NCBI GenBank assembly: GCA_026390775.1
Contig: JAPLFF010000007.1
Coordinates: 62,001 to 126,000, forward strand
Length of the DNA: 64,000 bases
From: Ignavibacteriales bacterium
GTDB lineage: Bacteria > Bacteroidota > Ignavibacteria > Ignavibacteriales > Melioribacteraceae
Reading direction: 5' to 3'
Part shown: in pieces, positions 9,782-20,334 of the stretch
Numbering within the stretch: the stretch's first letter is position 1
Layout: each line of letters starts with the position of its first letter
Position numbers and translations under genes: made by a program
Notes under the pieces: generated by a model
Databases searched by the model: none
What the model was told of the DNA's origin: nothing
What the model saw: the letters and a program-made list of their open reading frames with translations, nothing else

Positions 9782-10509
9782 TAGGATTTTCTCTTTTCAA
9801 TATTGACGAATAAAGTTATCGTTTGATTCGGCTGCTGAGGATCATTTGAATAGAGCGTTACTGTACGCGTTAATTTGCCTTCTCTGTTAGCAGTATCTAA
9901 TTCAATTTTTATATTGCCGGATTCTCCAGGCTGAAGAAGTTTACTGCTTAACAAAGCCGCAGTGCAACCGCATGAAGTTTTTACATCACTTATAATTAAA
10001 GGTGCTTTGCCTTCATTCTTAAAACTAATTTTTGTTTCAACTACTTTACCTTCTGTAACTGTGCCAAAATCGTATTGCATTAAATTCAATTTCAATTTTG
10101 GTGTCTTACCGTCTTTTGAAACAATCGTACTCTTATCAACTACAACACCGGTAAAAGTTAATTTGTATTGAGGATTAACCGGATCATTCGATGAGATATA
10201 AACAAATTTTTCTTGAGGACCCAATCTATTTTCGGAATTGAACTCAATTTTCACTAAAGTTTTTTCACCGGGTTTCAAATTCATTTTTTCGGGAGCTGCC
10301 GCGGTACATCCGCACGACGCTCGCACTTGACTTATTATGAGTTCAGCTTTTCCTGTATTCTGAATTTCATAATTGTGTGTAACAATTTCACCTTCAGCAA
10401 TTGTTCCAAAATCGTGGTTATCAGCTTTAACAAACAATTTTGGTGTAGCAGTTTGTGAAAAAGAAACCGATACAATTGCAAAAACAAAAAAAGTAATTAA
10501 CTTTTTCAT
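9781..10509 (-). CDS. exported protein with two DUF1573 domains
   Basis: The protein has a signal peptide ([19 protein letters not shown]) followed by two tandem Ig-like DUF1573 domains, at about residues 25-130 and 140-240. Each domain carries the hallmark HDFGTI/YDFGTV start, an SCGCTAA motif and a SNDP...N tail. The family is common in Bacteroidota and is thought to be periplasmic or surface-located. No biochemical role is established. The paired Cys residues in SCGCT could form a disulfide or bind metal, which is inference. It overlaps tsaB by 4 bases and accD by 1 base. Confidence 0.9.
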   Translation of the reverse strand: MKKLITFFVFAIVSVSFSQTATPKLFVKADNHDFGTIAEGEIVTHNYEIQNTGKAELIISQVRASCGCTAAAPEKMNLKPGEKTLVKIEFNSENRLGPQEKFVYISSNDPVNPQYKLTFTGVVVDKSTIVSKDGKTPKLKLNLMQYDFGTVTEGKVVETKISFKNEGKAPLIISDVKTSCGCTAALLSSKLLQPGESGNIKIELDTANREGKLTRTVTLYSNDPQQPNQTITLFVNIEKRKS

Positions 10510-11162
10510 CTTTTCCCTTTTACAATAAATTTCTTGAAATAGTTTGGTTCTAGATAATCATAATTGGAAGTTAATAAATCGTAACCTAATAAATAAGCCC
10601 ATCTACCGATTTTTAAAGCTGTTAATCCTAATGCCTCTTTTAAGGTACTTTCAATAAATGAATCTCCATAAACTGATTCATCAGCAGAAATTAATGATTG
10701 CAAATCATTTTTCTCCACTAATTGTAGATTATCTACAACTTCTACATTTTCATCATGTTTAATATATTTTGAAAAATAATATTCATCTACATTCGCATTC
10801 ATTGCTATAACAAATTTTGTTTCGGTCTTAATATATTTTGAAATATGAAATGCATAAGCATCGAATGTTGGAACCGGTATTATCGGAATGTTAGCCCCAA
10901 ACGCCAGTCCTTTTACTGTTGAAAGTCCAATCCTTAATCCTGTAAACGAACCGGGACCCATTGAAATGGCAATCGCTTTACATAGATTGAGTTCTATCTG
11001 AGCATTTTTCAAAACAGTGTCTATCATCTCTATTAATTTTTGAGAATGTATATGTTTTTGTTGATAATTCATTTCAACAAAATTTTGATCATCAAATAAT
11101 AGAGCAACGCTGCAATTATCACCTGATGTTTCAACCGCTAATATTGGGAATAGATTATGCAT
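10506..11162 (-). CDS. tsaB: tRNA t6A biosynthesis protein TsaB
   Basis: TsaB is the non-catalytic partner of TsaD in making N6-threonylcarbamoyladenosine at position 37 of ANN-decoding tRNAs. The ASKHA-fold start ILAVETSGDNCSVAL and the characteristic SMGPGSFTGLRIGLSTVKGLA motif (about residues 67-87) are clear. The length (218 aa) is usual. It overlaps tsaE by 8 bases upstream and DUF1573 by 4 bases downstream. TsaD itself is not in the window. Confidence 0.96.
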   Translation of the reverse strand: MHNLFPILAVETSGDNCSVALLFDDQNFVEMNYQQKHIHSQKLIEMIDTVLKNAQIELNLCKAIAISMGPGSFTGLRIGLSTVKGLAFGANIPIIPVPTFDAYAFHISKYIKTETKFVIAMNANVDEYYFSKYIKHDENVEVVDNLQLVEKNDLQSLISADESVYGDSFIESTLKEALGLTALKIGRWAYLLGYDLLTSNYDYLEPNYFKKFIVKGKR

Positions 11163-11580
11163 GTTTTGCTATTGATATTTCTCTTGATGTATTATTAACA
11201 AATTTAAGATCAATTTGATAATTCCGTTTTGGGAGAATATCCTGGAACATATTTGACCACTCAATGAAAACAATATTTTCTCCGTTTAGATATTCATGGA
11301 ATCCAATATCGTAAAGTTCTTCCACATTTTTTATCCGGTAAAAATCAAAATGTATAAAATTCTTTTTGTTATGATATTCATTAACAATTGCAAAACTAGG
11401 ACTCGATACGTTTTCAACGCCAAATTCTTTACAAATATATTTTACAAAAAATGTTTTGCCGCTGCCGAGATCGCCATTTAACAAAATTACATCACCCATT
11501 TTGATTTTTTTAGCAAAATTTTGTGCAGTTAAAATTGTCTCTTCTTCCGATCTCATTATGGCATGAAATGGAAAATCCAT
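11155..11580 (-). CDS. tsaE: tRNA t6A biosynthesis ATPase TsaE
   Basis: This small P-loop ATPase (141 aa) resets the TsaB-TsaD complex during t6A synthesis. Walker A is GDLGSGKT (about residues 36-43). The conserved SSPSFAIVNEY and HFDFYRI segments follow, and FIEWSNMF matches the Walker B-like/Trp region of the family. The gene lies between porX (1-base overlap) and tsaB (8-base overlap). The porX-tsaE linkage recurs in Bacteroidota as far as I recall. Confidence 0.95.
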   Translation of the reverse strand: MDFPFHAIMRSEEETILTAQNFAKKIKMGDVILLNGDLGSGKTFFVKYICKEFGVENVSSPSFAIVNEYHNKKNFIHFDFYRIKNVEELYDIGFHEYLNGENIVFIEWSNMFQDILPKRNYQIDLKFVNNTSREISIAKHA

Positions 11581-13151
11581 TATACTTTCCTCTCCATTGT
11601 AATCACAGGAAGAATCATTTCTTCCATAGAAATTCCGCCATGCTGAAAACTATCTTTATAATAACTTAAGTATTTATGATAATCGGTTGGATAGACAAAA
11701 TAAAAATCTTCTTTCGATATTATGTAGTTAATAGTTAATCCTCGTTTGGGCAATTTGTAATCCAATGGATTCTTAATAAAGATTGCATGTTTCTCATCTA
11801 CTTTCAAATTTCTACCGAACTTAAAACGCAAATTTGGAGAAGCTTCTCTATCACCCAGAACTTTTGCACCGCGCAAAGTTCGAATACTTCCATGATCAGT
11901 TGTAATAACAACTTTTGCATTTGGAATTGTTGCTATTGCTCTGAATGTGTTAAGAAGTGAAGAATGTTGGAACCAGCTGTTTGTCAATGAGCGGTAAGCG
12001 GCTTCATCCGGCGCAATTTCTTTTAATATTTGTGAATCGGAGCGTCCGTGAGCGATCATATCCAAAAAATTTACGACCACTGCCATGAAATGTGTTTTAC
12101 GATGTGATAAAACATTTTGTTCAAATGATCGCCCTACTTCCGGATCAATAATCTTTACATATTTTAATTCATTGTTTAAGGAAATCTTCTTTCTGTTTAA
12201 TAAATTCTGCAGAAGCTCCTTTTCATATTTATTCATGCTGTTCTCATCATCGTTCATTGTTCCCCACAAATCCGGATAATGTTTTTCAATTTCCGAGGGG
12301 TACAAACCGGCGAACAATGAATTCCGTGAGTACGGTGTTGCTGTTGGAAGTATTGAATAATAATAATCTTTCTGAATGTTGAACAGTTCGTTTAAATGTT
12401 TTTCCATCACAAGCCATTGATCTAAACGAAGACAATCAATTACAAAATAAAAAATCGGCCCGGCAGATTTTGATAAATGTGGAAAAACATATTTCTCCGT
12501 TATCTCTGTAGTGAGAAGAGGAACATCTTCACTCCCGGTAGAATTAATCCAACCTTTGTAATTTTTTTCTACAAATTTGCTGAACTCTTGATTACATTCT
12601 TTTTTCTGTTCTGTTAATGTCTGCCTAAGACCTACCTCGGGATGTTCATCAAGTTCCATATCCCAATTTGTAAGTTTCAAATAAATTTCGATCCAATCAC
12701 TATAACTCGGATCCATTAAAAGCTGACGAGATATTTCATTGAAATCATTTAGATAATCTTTAGCAACATATTCACCGGATATTTTTTTGCTTTCAAGAAT
12801 TTTTTTGCAGACCATCAAAACTTGCGAAGGCAAAACCGGCTTAATTAAATAATCACTTATCTTACTTCCGATAGCATCGTGCATCAATGATTCTGCTTCG
12901 CTCTTCGTAATCATAACTACGGGAATGTTCGGATTAATTTCTTTGATTTGTGCAAGAGTTTCAAGTCCGCCAATTCCCGCCATCATTTCATCAAGAAAGA
13001 TTAGATCGAATTGTTTATTCTTAACTTCATCAACCGCATCTTCACCATTGGTTACTGTTGCAACTTCATACCCTTTCTCATTTAAAAAAATGATATGCGA
13101 GCGGAGAAGTTCGATTTCATCATCTACCCAAAGGATTTTATTTCTTTTCAT
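11580..13151 (-). CDS. porX: T9SS response regulator PorX (receiver plus PglZ phosphatase domain)
   Basis: The receiver domain occupies about residues 4-120, with acidic pocket DDE at 10-12, phospho-acceptor D54 in IFLDEMM, T82-region VVMITKS and K103-region LIKPV. A helical linker follows. From about residue 215 there is an alkaline-phosphatase-superfamily PglZ domain with FVIDCLRLDQW, TATPYSRNSLFAGLYP (the expected nucleophile Thr), DMIAHGRS and TTDHGS metal-site motifs. Length (523 aa) and order match PorX, the two-component regulator of T9SS genes whose output domain hydrolyses nucleotides. It starts 25 bases after sprA. No PorY kinase is visible in the window. Confidence 0.95.
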   Translation of the reverse strand: MKRNKILWVDDEIELLRSHIIFLNEKGYEVATVTNGEDAVDEVKNKQFDLIFLDEMMAGIGGLETLAQIKEINPNIPVVMITKSEAESLMHDAIGSKISDYLIKPVLPSQVLMVCKKILESKKISGEYVAKDYLNDFNEISRQLLMDPSYSDWIEIYLKLTNWDMELDEHPEVGLRQTLTEQKKECNQEFSKFVEKNYKGWINSTGSEDVPLLTTEITEKYVFPHLSKSAGPIFYFVIDCLRLDQWLVMEKHLNELFNIQKDYYYSILPTATPYSRNSLFAGLYPSEIEKHYPDLWGTMNDDENSMNKYEKELLQNLLNRKKISLNNELKYVKIIDPEVGRSFEQNVLSHRKTHFMAVVVNFLDMIAHGRSDSQILKEIAPDEAAYRSLTNSWFQHSSLLNTFRAIATIPNAKVVITTDHGSIRTLRGAKVLGDREASPNLRFKFGRNLKVDEKHAIFIKNPLDYKLPKRGLTINYIISKEDFYFVYPTDYHKYLSYYKDSFQHGGISMEEMILPVITMERKV

Positions 13152-13176
13152 ATTTTAATTATTTGTCCGACTAATG

Positions 13177-16100
13177 TTATTGAATTGCAATTCTAACGTC
13201 AACACCGGCTTCGTTAGTTGTAGTGGGCGGAATTCTGGATGCACCTTCGGGTACGATGCTTGTTCTTCTATAGAAGATTGAAAGAGTTACGCGCGAACTC
13301 ATTACATATTTTATTTTTGGTTCTATTGTTGTGTTTGTTTTTCCTTCTTGAGGAGTACCGTTATCTTTAAAATTGTTCATCTCATAAATTACACTTGAAG
13401 TTTTTCCGCTTGTATATGAAAATGATATTTCAAGATCGTTCTTTAAGGAGATCCCGAAAAGAGGAAGTTCGAATCCCGATTTGGTATAACTTGCAGAAAT
13501 ATTAATGTCGCTGTTAAATGCTTCCGTTACATTAAGAGTTGTTACACCCAAGCTATAAGAAGTTTTTGTTGAAAATCTTATTGTACTTTGGAAAGCACCA
13601 CCGAAGAATTTATCAAAGTTCATTGTTATTCCGGCTAACGGAGAAAAAGCATAATCAACTCTTTGCGTTTGAACTTCTTGTACTCCGTCAGGCTTAATTT
13701 GCCATCCTTCACTGTAATTAGAAATATAAGCATGGTTAACAGTCACCCTATTGGCGAAACTAAATATCTGATATTTTTCCAAACCCGTCCATGTAAAAGT
13801 CCAGTTAGGTCTTGGAATATATTTCATAATACTTGAAAGAAAAGGAATCTTGGATAAGAACGAAAAAGTTTCGAATCCTTTTAAGAATGCATCCGATAAA
13901 CTCTGAGCTGGATTACTTGAAGTTGGATCATAGAGGTCATGAACTTTCTTAATTCCGTTTCCGAGAAATGAAAATATAAAAGACGGCGGCAAACTTAAGA
14001 ACGATCTATCTAAGGTTCCTGTTGAAAGCATATTTGTAATTGAAACATTACCAAGTGAATCTGTTTGTATTGTTGACGATTTATTAATGCCCCAACCAAC
14101 TTTCCAATCTAATTTTAAATCCGCGCCTTCCCACAATGGTCGTGATGTGCTGAATGATAGATCATTCTTCTGAGTATAATTATCCTGAATATTTCCATTC
14201 GGAGCTCGTGGACCTAAATCATTAGAAAGGCCTAGCATAAATAATCTTCTCGGACCTTTATCATCACTCTGACTAAAACCCCAGAAATTATTGAATCCTG
14301 TTCCATCTCCCACAATACCGCCGCCTGTGTAACTGCTGTTCTGAGAAAAATTAATTGTGATTTGATCATAATCCAGTAATAGTGTTTTTATTCCAAGCTT
14401 TAATATTTCCAATGAAGCATTAAGAGTCCGCATTACACTTTTAACAGTATCTTTTTTAGTAACAATAGTAGAGTCATTCAACACAATGGTGGAATCTTTT
14501 GCTAACTCAGTTTTAACCGGCAGATCTTCTGTACTCTTTGGAATTTGCTGTGGTTGATTTTGCTGATTACCACTTCTGACGCTTCTCCTTCCGCCTGTTC
14601 TTCCTCCTTCAGACTGCGAAGGAATATTTTGTTCCAATTTCTTCTCTTCTTCTCGGAACATTGGTGCAAAAATCGATTTGAGTCGAATTACAAATCCGGC
14701 GCTTATTCTATTAGCGTAACCGGCACTCTTACCTAGTACTCCTTGTGTAAAATTATTTTGCCACTGATAAGTAACAGAATAACTTCCATTGAGAGTTAAA
14801 TAACGATTTAGATCCCAGATGGAAGGAAGTTTTGGATTTGTCCTCAAGTCAACAGACTGTTTAAAATTATAATCTTTACCAAATAACGATCCGCCAAAGA
14901 CATCCCGCCAAATTTCACTTTCAGATCGTTCTAAATCATTATTAGCTAGCAGATAAGCAAGCGTGGAAGAAATATCAAAATTATAGTTTAACGAAAGATT
15001 CCAAAATCCTCCTTCTGTTATTGCCCAGTTAAAACCGGCACCACGTGTTGCAACAAAATCACGTAAGACATTTGGCTTATCGGATATTGCTCTGTTTTGC
15101 GTGTATGATCTTTTTCTACTTGCTGTGATTGAAGATGTAATTGATTGCGGAAGAAAATAAATCTTTACATCGCGGTAATCGCTAAACAGACCAAAGAAAC
15201 TTCCAATGATTGGAATATCAACCGGTCTAAAGAAATTATCTCTACTTAAATTAACCGAGTAATTAGCATTTGCATTCCATATCCAGCTATCTGAACTACG
15301 AACTGTCGGTGAACTTGCTGCAGATTTATTGTAATTAAATCCAAAAGTAAGATTGTTAAAAGTATCTCTAATGTACCATACATCGGTTGGTATCTTAATC
15401 TTGATACTAGACAATGTCCATGTTTCAGATACACTTAATGATTGTGATTCATCTTTTAGTTTGGCAACTTCTTGTTCAATAATTACCGGATCATAATTCT
15501 TATCGGTAAGTTTTTTTCTTAATTCATTTTGTGCTTCATTTACTTTAATGTCAGTGCCGGGTAAATAAAGCGGATTAGTTGATTGTTGGTTGCGGGAATA
15601 AGAAACTCGTAGATTACTTCCTGCAAGGTTAAGTGGAATTAATTTTAGAACATCAAGATCAACTGCAACACCCCAGTTCAATCTATCTTCGCGTGTCCCG
15701 AATCTTTCGGTAAGGCTATGAAAATACGGATTTGTTTGGCTAACATTGAAATTTACTCTGACAAGATCTGCAAGAGATAAAGTACCGCTAGCGCTGTAAG
15801 CCCATCCAGGTGTTGCATCAGCATCAAGTACGCGTAATTCATTTACCCAAACGCTACCGGAGACAGCTTGATAAGGTGTTCCTTTGTCTCTTGGATTTAC
15901 AATTCCAATTGTAAAAAATGTTACTTGCGTTAATGTTGGATTTCCTCTTACACCATAAGTATGCCCCACTTTTCCTGGAACAGGAACTCGAAGAATTTTA
16001 TTGATAAAAGTACTATCGCCCCTTGTCTGAATTTTAATAGCAGTCAGATCAGAAAAAACCATACTGACTTCATTCCATCCGTTATTCCCTATATCATAGT

Positions 16101-19100
16101 TATATCTGACAGGCTGCCTATATTCATAATAATTTAGCGAGTCTGAACCAAATCTAAGATAAACTTCCGATCCATAATTATTCTGTTTAGTAGAATCATA
16201 AAATGAGACTGAGCCCGGTAAATCATTTTTATCAGAGTGAATGAAAAACTTCATTTCTTTGTAGTTGAACAGGTCCAAAGGTTTATAAAGATAACGAACC
16301 ACTTCGCGGTTATCTCCGTCTTCAAGTTTTGTGATAATTAAATTGAGCGCTTGTTCATTCTTAAAAACATCATAAGTAGTTGTACGATCTTTTTCCGGAA
16401 AAACACCCGGGGGAGATGAATATTCCGGATTATCTTCTTTGCTGATTGATGAAACAGTAAGAACTGTATCATTTAAAGTAACTTTAGGAGGAGACAAAAC
16501 TTTTTGCCACTGATTACCAACAAGGTTCATTTCTGCAAATCTTAAATGAACAGGCTGATCAACTCCTGAGACCCAAAATCTAATGAATTCAATAACTGAA
16601 AAACTTGGATCGCCAATTTTTGTAGCGAAATCTTTTAGAGGAATTCTAAACAAATACCAACCCGCATTATCTCCACCGCCAACAATAAATTTGTTTGATA
16701 CACGGTTTGTATCAATCGGAATTTCATATCGAAAATAACTATTAACCCTGTCTAATGTAAGGTTTCCGTTCAGATCTTCTGAATCAGGAATCCTTCCTTG
16801 ATCAATAGAGACACCGTTCCCTTCAGTTCCGTTAACATGCGAGTAGTCAGGATTTTGAGTTAACTGGAATGAATAATTATCACCACTAGGGTCAGGATTT
16901 GTAACGGAATCATACCCAGGTTCTTCCGTATCTTTTAATCCATCAATACCGGTATCTTCCCCGTCATCTAAAAGACCGTTGCGGTTTTTATCTTCGGTAT
17001 CAAGTTTACCATTTGGAATTACATCTTCACTTATTTGCCCGAGATCAATATTTAATTTTAAGTTGCTTGGTGCGTTTGGAATATTCAACCAGAATTCTAT
17101 GAATTGAATATTTTCTTCTACAAGATTATTCGCAGTAGAAGAAAGAACTTTCATAATGCCGCCCCAGTTTTTAAATTTCTCACCAAGTGTTGGATACCAA
17201 TTATAAAAACCTTTTTGATCCGGTTGAAAAACAAAATCCAATGTTTGAATCAGCTGAGCGCTGGGATCGTTATTTACTCTTCTATTTCCATAAATATCTT
17301 TTATTGTAACATCAGAAGGAGTTCTATTATACCAGTATGTTTTTGCTTTATAAGCCATCTGTTCCATTTCAGTTTTCGATCCGATAAACGGGAGATTATT
17401 AGGAACACTTATATCATGCCATGAACCGTAAGGCATTCCAAGTGGAATTAATTTTTTCGCTCCTTCAAAATCATCTACGTAAGCTATGCTTTTATTATTA
17501 TCGCTAGTTATTGTACTTTTCTTTGTGTTAGGATCAGGACTCATATGTGCATACTCTGCAATCAAAGAGAAATTAGATGGGGCGCTGGTTGATATTACTT
17601 TATCAAGAGCTTTAGTAATGAATGGAAGATTTATATTTGTTTTGAAATCTACACCGAATATTGAATTATTTTGCGGTTCTTCGCCAATTCTAACTTTATC
17701 ACTTAATGTCTGCTGATTCAAATTCAAATAAGAAAAGCCAAGTGAAGTTTCTTTATTAAACTCAAATAAACCGCGTAAGCCAAGTAATGTTTTTGATGCA
17801 AGTTGGAATAGATCGTTTTGTTCATATGAGATTTTTAGATCTGCCCCGGGGACTAATGCTTTGTCATTTCTGATTAATACTTGACCCAGATTGTAATCAA
17901 CTGTGTAATCAATTCCCTCTTTTAAAAGATTACCGTTCAAATAAACTTTTACAGATTTTTCAACAGCTTGAAAACCAATACTATAAACGGAAGTTACTTC
18001 AGCAGAATATTCCCCGCTCATAATAAATTTATCTTTCGTTCTATCCTGCTTTGCAAAAGTAACTAGAGTATCATAAACTGATTGATACTTTAACGAATCG
18101 GGTAATTTACTTGGAAAATCCCTTCCGAACGGCTGCAGTACAGGAAATATTACTTCACCGGTTGAAGGCATAATTGTTCTTGGCGGGAAAAAGTCAAATG
18201 CACCGTCAGGTTGAGTGCTTGTACCACTTTTATCTGTTTTGTCTAAACCGAATGCTTCAAGAATTTTTGTGCCTTGAAAATTATTTTGAGGATCCTGTCC
18301 TTCTATCTTATACTTCATATCAAGAACGAAACCTTCTTCTTTAACATTGCGTCCGCCTACCGGATATATGTTTCTTAATTGCAGACCCCATGCTTTTTTA
18401 AATTGCGGTTGTAAGTTTGGCGGTTTTACAAGTTTTAAAACTAATCTTGTTTGATTTGTACTTTGCAGATCATTAATAAATTCTCCATAGTAATCTGTAG
18501 AAGTTGCACCTTCAACATAGTATGCAACTGCTATAGCATCCTGTTCTTGAATTTGAGTTTTAAAACTTATGAACCCAGTCTCAGGATGAATTTCATAATC
18601 AATACCAAGTTGTAGAAGTACAAATCTTCGATCAATTTCTTGAACACCCGGAATTGTTTGTAATGTACTGTCACGTAAGGAAGTAGAATACAGGGTCCCT
18701 TTAGATCTTTTCGGTAAACTTAAATAAGCATTTGCTTTTCGTTCATTAGGATTGAAAAGACCGGTGACAGTTTTCCAAACTTGAATATCTTTGACAAACA
18801 AAGTTGAATTAACTCTAGGAGTTGGATTAGAATAATAATCAGTAAATACATGCAACTGAGGATCAGCATAAACCGAATCAATAAAAAAGTGATTAGGTGA
18901 ATAATCATATGCATGGATTTCAAATTGTTGTGATCTAGCTCCACCGCTAACTGAAACTTCCTGAATTTCACTTTTCTTCTGAGAAGCGAGGGCAGTTAAA
19001 CTAAACGGTCCCATTTTGAATTGTGCTTTTATTCCGAATAAAGCTTCACTACCTCCAACCAAAGGAGAAGTTTGCAGTGATACGTTTCCAGCTTCAATAC

Positions 19101-20334
19101 TCTGAATTATTTCATCTTCATAACCTGTGTACTTTATCTTTAACTGATTTTCATACTGGAATTGGCGTTCTGTATTCCAATCTGCACCAAGTGTAAGTTT
19201 ATCTCCAATCGTTCCATTTAGATTTATCTGTACTTGCTGTTTGAAGTCAGGTTCATTACGGGTATTACCAAGAGCAGAAGTAGTTATGCCGGTTGTTGTT
19301 TCATTACGCCAAGCACCGTGAATATCAACTTGTCCAGCAATTTTTAAATTGATATGTGGTGGACCAAAAATACTTAACAGCGGCGTGCTCGGAAGCGGTA
19401 TCTCAATATTTGTGATATCTGTTATAAGCTGTGAAAGATCTTTCTTTGTGTCTTTTAATTTGTATTCATAACCTTTCTGTTCCCATACATCGCGTTTTAT
19501 TGTTTCTAGTTTAAGTTTTATATATTCATCAATTGGGAGTTCTAAATATTCCCGAATTGGTTTACCTGCTATAGTCTCTTTTATTATAACTTTCTTCCCG
19601 GTAGGATCTAATTGTACAGTTCTTGATAACATGTTTTCAGAGGGATAGACAAAAAAACTGGATTTCTTCTTCCCTCTAAATAAAACATTGGGATAATCGT
19701 CACGATAAAAATGAAAATATTTTATTCTTGCTGTAGAATCTTTTGAAAGGTTTTCAATTCTTTTTAATGAATCTTGTTTTGTTTTAATTCTTAACGAATC
19801 CCCGGAAAATACATGAATTTTTTCGGAATCATTTTTTACAGGTTTGATCGGTTTTACTGTTGAGTCCGGCTTGATTGGAATTAATTTATTACTTGGAACA
19901 TTAGTAGAACCTTTTGAAAGGTTTTCTATTCTTTTTAATGAATCTTGTTTTGTTTTTATTCTTAACGAATCCCCGGGCGATACATGAATTTTTACTGAAT
20001 CAATTTTAACAGGTTTGAACGGCTTTACTGTTGAATCCGGAACGATTGGAATTAATTTATTGCTTTGAACATTATTAGTACATTCTGTTAAATCTTGTTT
20101 AAGATCAATGTTATCAATTGTTGAATTTGAATTGATGTAATCAAAACAAGCATCAAATAAAAGTAGTTTGTTCGAGTTTGAGTAAGATTGATTTCTAAAA
20201 CCGAAGATTACTGCTAATGTAATCATAAAAATAGAGATCAGAATTAACTTGAATCCCGGTTTTAAGATATTTTTGAATTGCGGAGAAATATGAGTCCTTC
20301 GAATTATTGAGAATGGTAGAAATCTTCTATTCAA
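13177..20334 (-). CDS. sprA: T9SS outer-membrane translocon SprA
   Basis: At 2385 residues this is the size of SprA/Sov, the giant 36-strand barrel that carries T9SS cargo across the outer membrane. A hydrophobic segment at about 28-47 is the signal anchor. Family landmarks include the SprA N-terminal region with NINLPFITKALDKVI, the FMITGEY-like SGEYSAEV stretch, IDDFEGA (VDDFEGAKK), long aromatic-rich barrel strands and a barrel-type C-terminus. The apparent start is TTG at 20334, abutting GGAGG with no spacer; an in-frame stop lies two codons upstream, so the true start is uncertain. Residues of about 85-200 contain two 57-residue tandem repeats (see repeat entry). It heads the cluster that includes porX. 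Confidence 0.95.
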   Translation of the reverse strand: MNRRFLPFSIIRRTHISPQFKNILKPGFKLILISIFMITLAVIFGFRNQSYSNSNKLLLFDACFDYINSNSTIDNIDLKQDLTECTNNVQSNKLIPIVPDSTVKPFKPVKIDSVKIHVSPGDSLRIKTKQDSLKRIENLSKGSTNVPSNKLIPIKPDSTVKPIKPVKNDSEKIHVFSGDSLRIKTKQDSLKRIENLSKDSTARIKYFHFYRDDYPNVLFRGKKKSSFFVYPSENMLSRTVQLDPTGKKVIIKETIAGKPIREYLELPIDEYIKLKLETIKRDVWEQKGYEYKLKDTKKDLSQLITDITNIEIPLPSTPLLSIFGPPHINLKIAGQVDIHGAWRNETTTGITTSALGNTRNEPDFKQQVQINLNGTIGDKLTLGADWNTERQFQYENQLKIKYTGYEDEIIQSIEAGNVSLQTSPLVGGSEALFGIKAQFKMGPFSLTALASQKKSEIQEVSVSGGARSQQFEIHAYDYSPNHFFIDSVYADPQLHVFTDYYSNPTPRVNSTLFVKDIQVWKTVTGLFNPNERKANAYLSLPKRSKGTLYSTSLRDSTLQTIPGVQEIDRRFVLLQLGIDYEIHPETGFISFKTQIQEQDAIAVAYYVEGATSTDYYGEFINDLQSTNQTRLVLKLVKPPNLQPQFKKAWGLQLRNIYPVGGRNVKEEGFVLDMKYKIEGQDPQNNFQGTKILEAFGLDKTDKSGTSTQPDGAFDFFPPRTIMPSTGEVIFPVLQPFGRDFPSKLPDSLKYQSVYDTLVTFAKQDRTKDKFIMSGEYSAEVTSVYSIGFQAVEKSVKVYLNGNLLKEGIDYTVDYNLGQVLIRNDKALVPGADLKISYEQNDLFQLASKTLLGLRGLFEFNKETSLGFSYLNLNQQTLSDKVRIGEEPQNNSIFGVDFKTNINLPFITKALDKVISTSAPSNFSLIAEYAHMSPDPNTKKSTITSDNNKSIAYVDDFEGAKKLIPLGMPYGSWHDISVPNNLPFIGSKTEMEQMAYKAKTYWYNRTPSDVTIKDIYGNRRVNNDPSAQLIQTLDFVFQPDQKGFYNWYPTLGEKFKNWGGIMKVLSSTANNLVEENIQFIEFWLNIPNAPSNLKLNIDLGQISEDVIPNGKLDTEDKNRNGLLDDGEDTGIDGLKDTEEPGYDSVTNPDPSGDNYSFQLTQNPDYSHVNGTEGNGVSIDQGRIPDSEDLNGNLTLDRVNSYFRYEIPIDTNRVSNKFIVGGGDNAGWYLFRIPLKDFATKIGDPSFSVIEFIRFWVSGVDQPVHLRFAEMNLVGNQWQKVLSPPKVTLNDTVLTVSSISKEDNPEYSSPPGVFPEKDRTTTYDVFKNEQALNLIITKLEDGDNREVVRYLYKPLDLFNYKEMKFFIHSDKNDLPGSVSFYDSTKQNNYGSEVYLRFGSDSLNYYEYRQPVRYNYDIGNNGWNEVSMVFSDLTAIKIQTRGDSTFINKILRVPVPGKVGHTYGVRGNPTLTQVTFFTIGIVNPRDKGTPYQAVSGSVWVNELRVLDADATPGWAYSASGTLSLADLVRVNFNVSQTNPYFHSLTERFGTREDRLNWGVAVDLDVLKLIPLNLAGSNLRVSYSRNQQSTNPLYLPGTDIKVNEAQNELRKKLTDKNYDPVIIEQEVAKLKDESQSLSVSETWTLSSIKIKIPTDVWYIRDTFNNLTFGFNYNKSAASSPTVRSSDSWIWNANANYSVNLSRDNFFRPVDIPIIGSFFGLFSDYRDVKIYFLPQSITSSITASRKRSYTQNRAISDKPNVLRDFVATRGAGFNWAITEGGFWNLSLNYNFDISSTLAYLLANNDLERSESEIWRDVFGGSLFGKDYNFKQSVDLRTNPKLPSIWDLNRYLTLNGSYSVTYQWQNNFTQGVLGKSAGYANRISAGFVIRLKSIFAPMFREEEKKLEQNIPSQSEGGRTGGRRSVRSGNQQNQPQQIPKSTEDLPVKTELAKDSTIVLNDSTIVTKKDTVKSVMRTLNASLEILKLGIKTLLLDYDQITINFSQNSSYTGGGIVGDGTGFNNFWGFSQSDDKGPRRLFMLGLSNDLGPRAPNGNIQDNYTQKNDLSFSTSRPLWEGADLKLDWKVGWGINKSSTIQTDSLGNVSITNMLSTGTLDRSFLSLPPSFIFSFLGNGIKKVHDLYDPTSSNPAQSLSDAFLKGFETFSFLSKIPFLSSIMKYIPRPNWTFTWTGLEKYQIFSFANRVTVNHAYISNYSEGWQIKPDGVQEVQTQRVDYAFSPLAGITMNFDKFFGGAFQSTIRFSTKTSYSLGVTTLNVTEAFNSDINISASYTKSGFELPLFGISLKNDLEISFSYTSGKTSSVIYEMNNFKDNGTPQEGKTNTTIEPKIKYVMSSRVTLSIFYRRTSIVPEGASRIPPTTTNEAGVDVRIAIQ
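19741..20082. repeat. tandem direct repeat, 2 x 171 bp, inside sprA
   Basis: Two copies (19741-19911 and 19912-20082) are offset by exactly 171 bp and are nearly identical over most of their length. They encode two 57-residue units rich in Ser, Lys, Asp and Pro (SNKLIPI...PDSTVKP...GDSLRIKTKQDSLKRIENLSK). The frame is kept. The unit lies in the low-complexity segment after the signal anchor. Confidence 0.95.
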
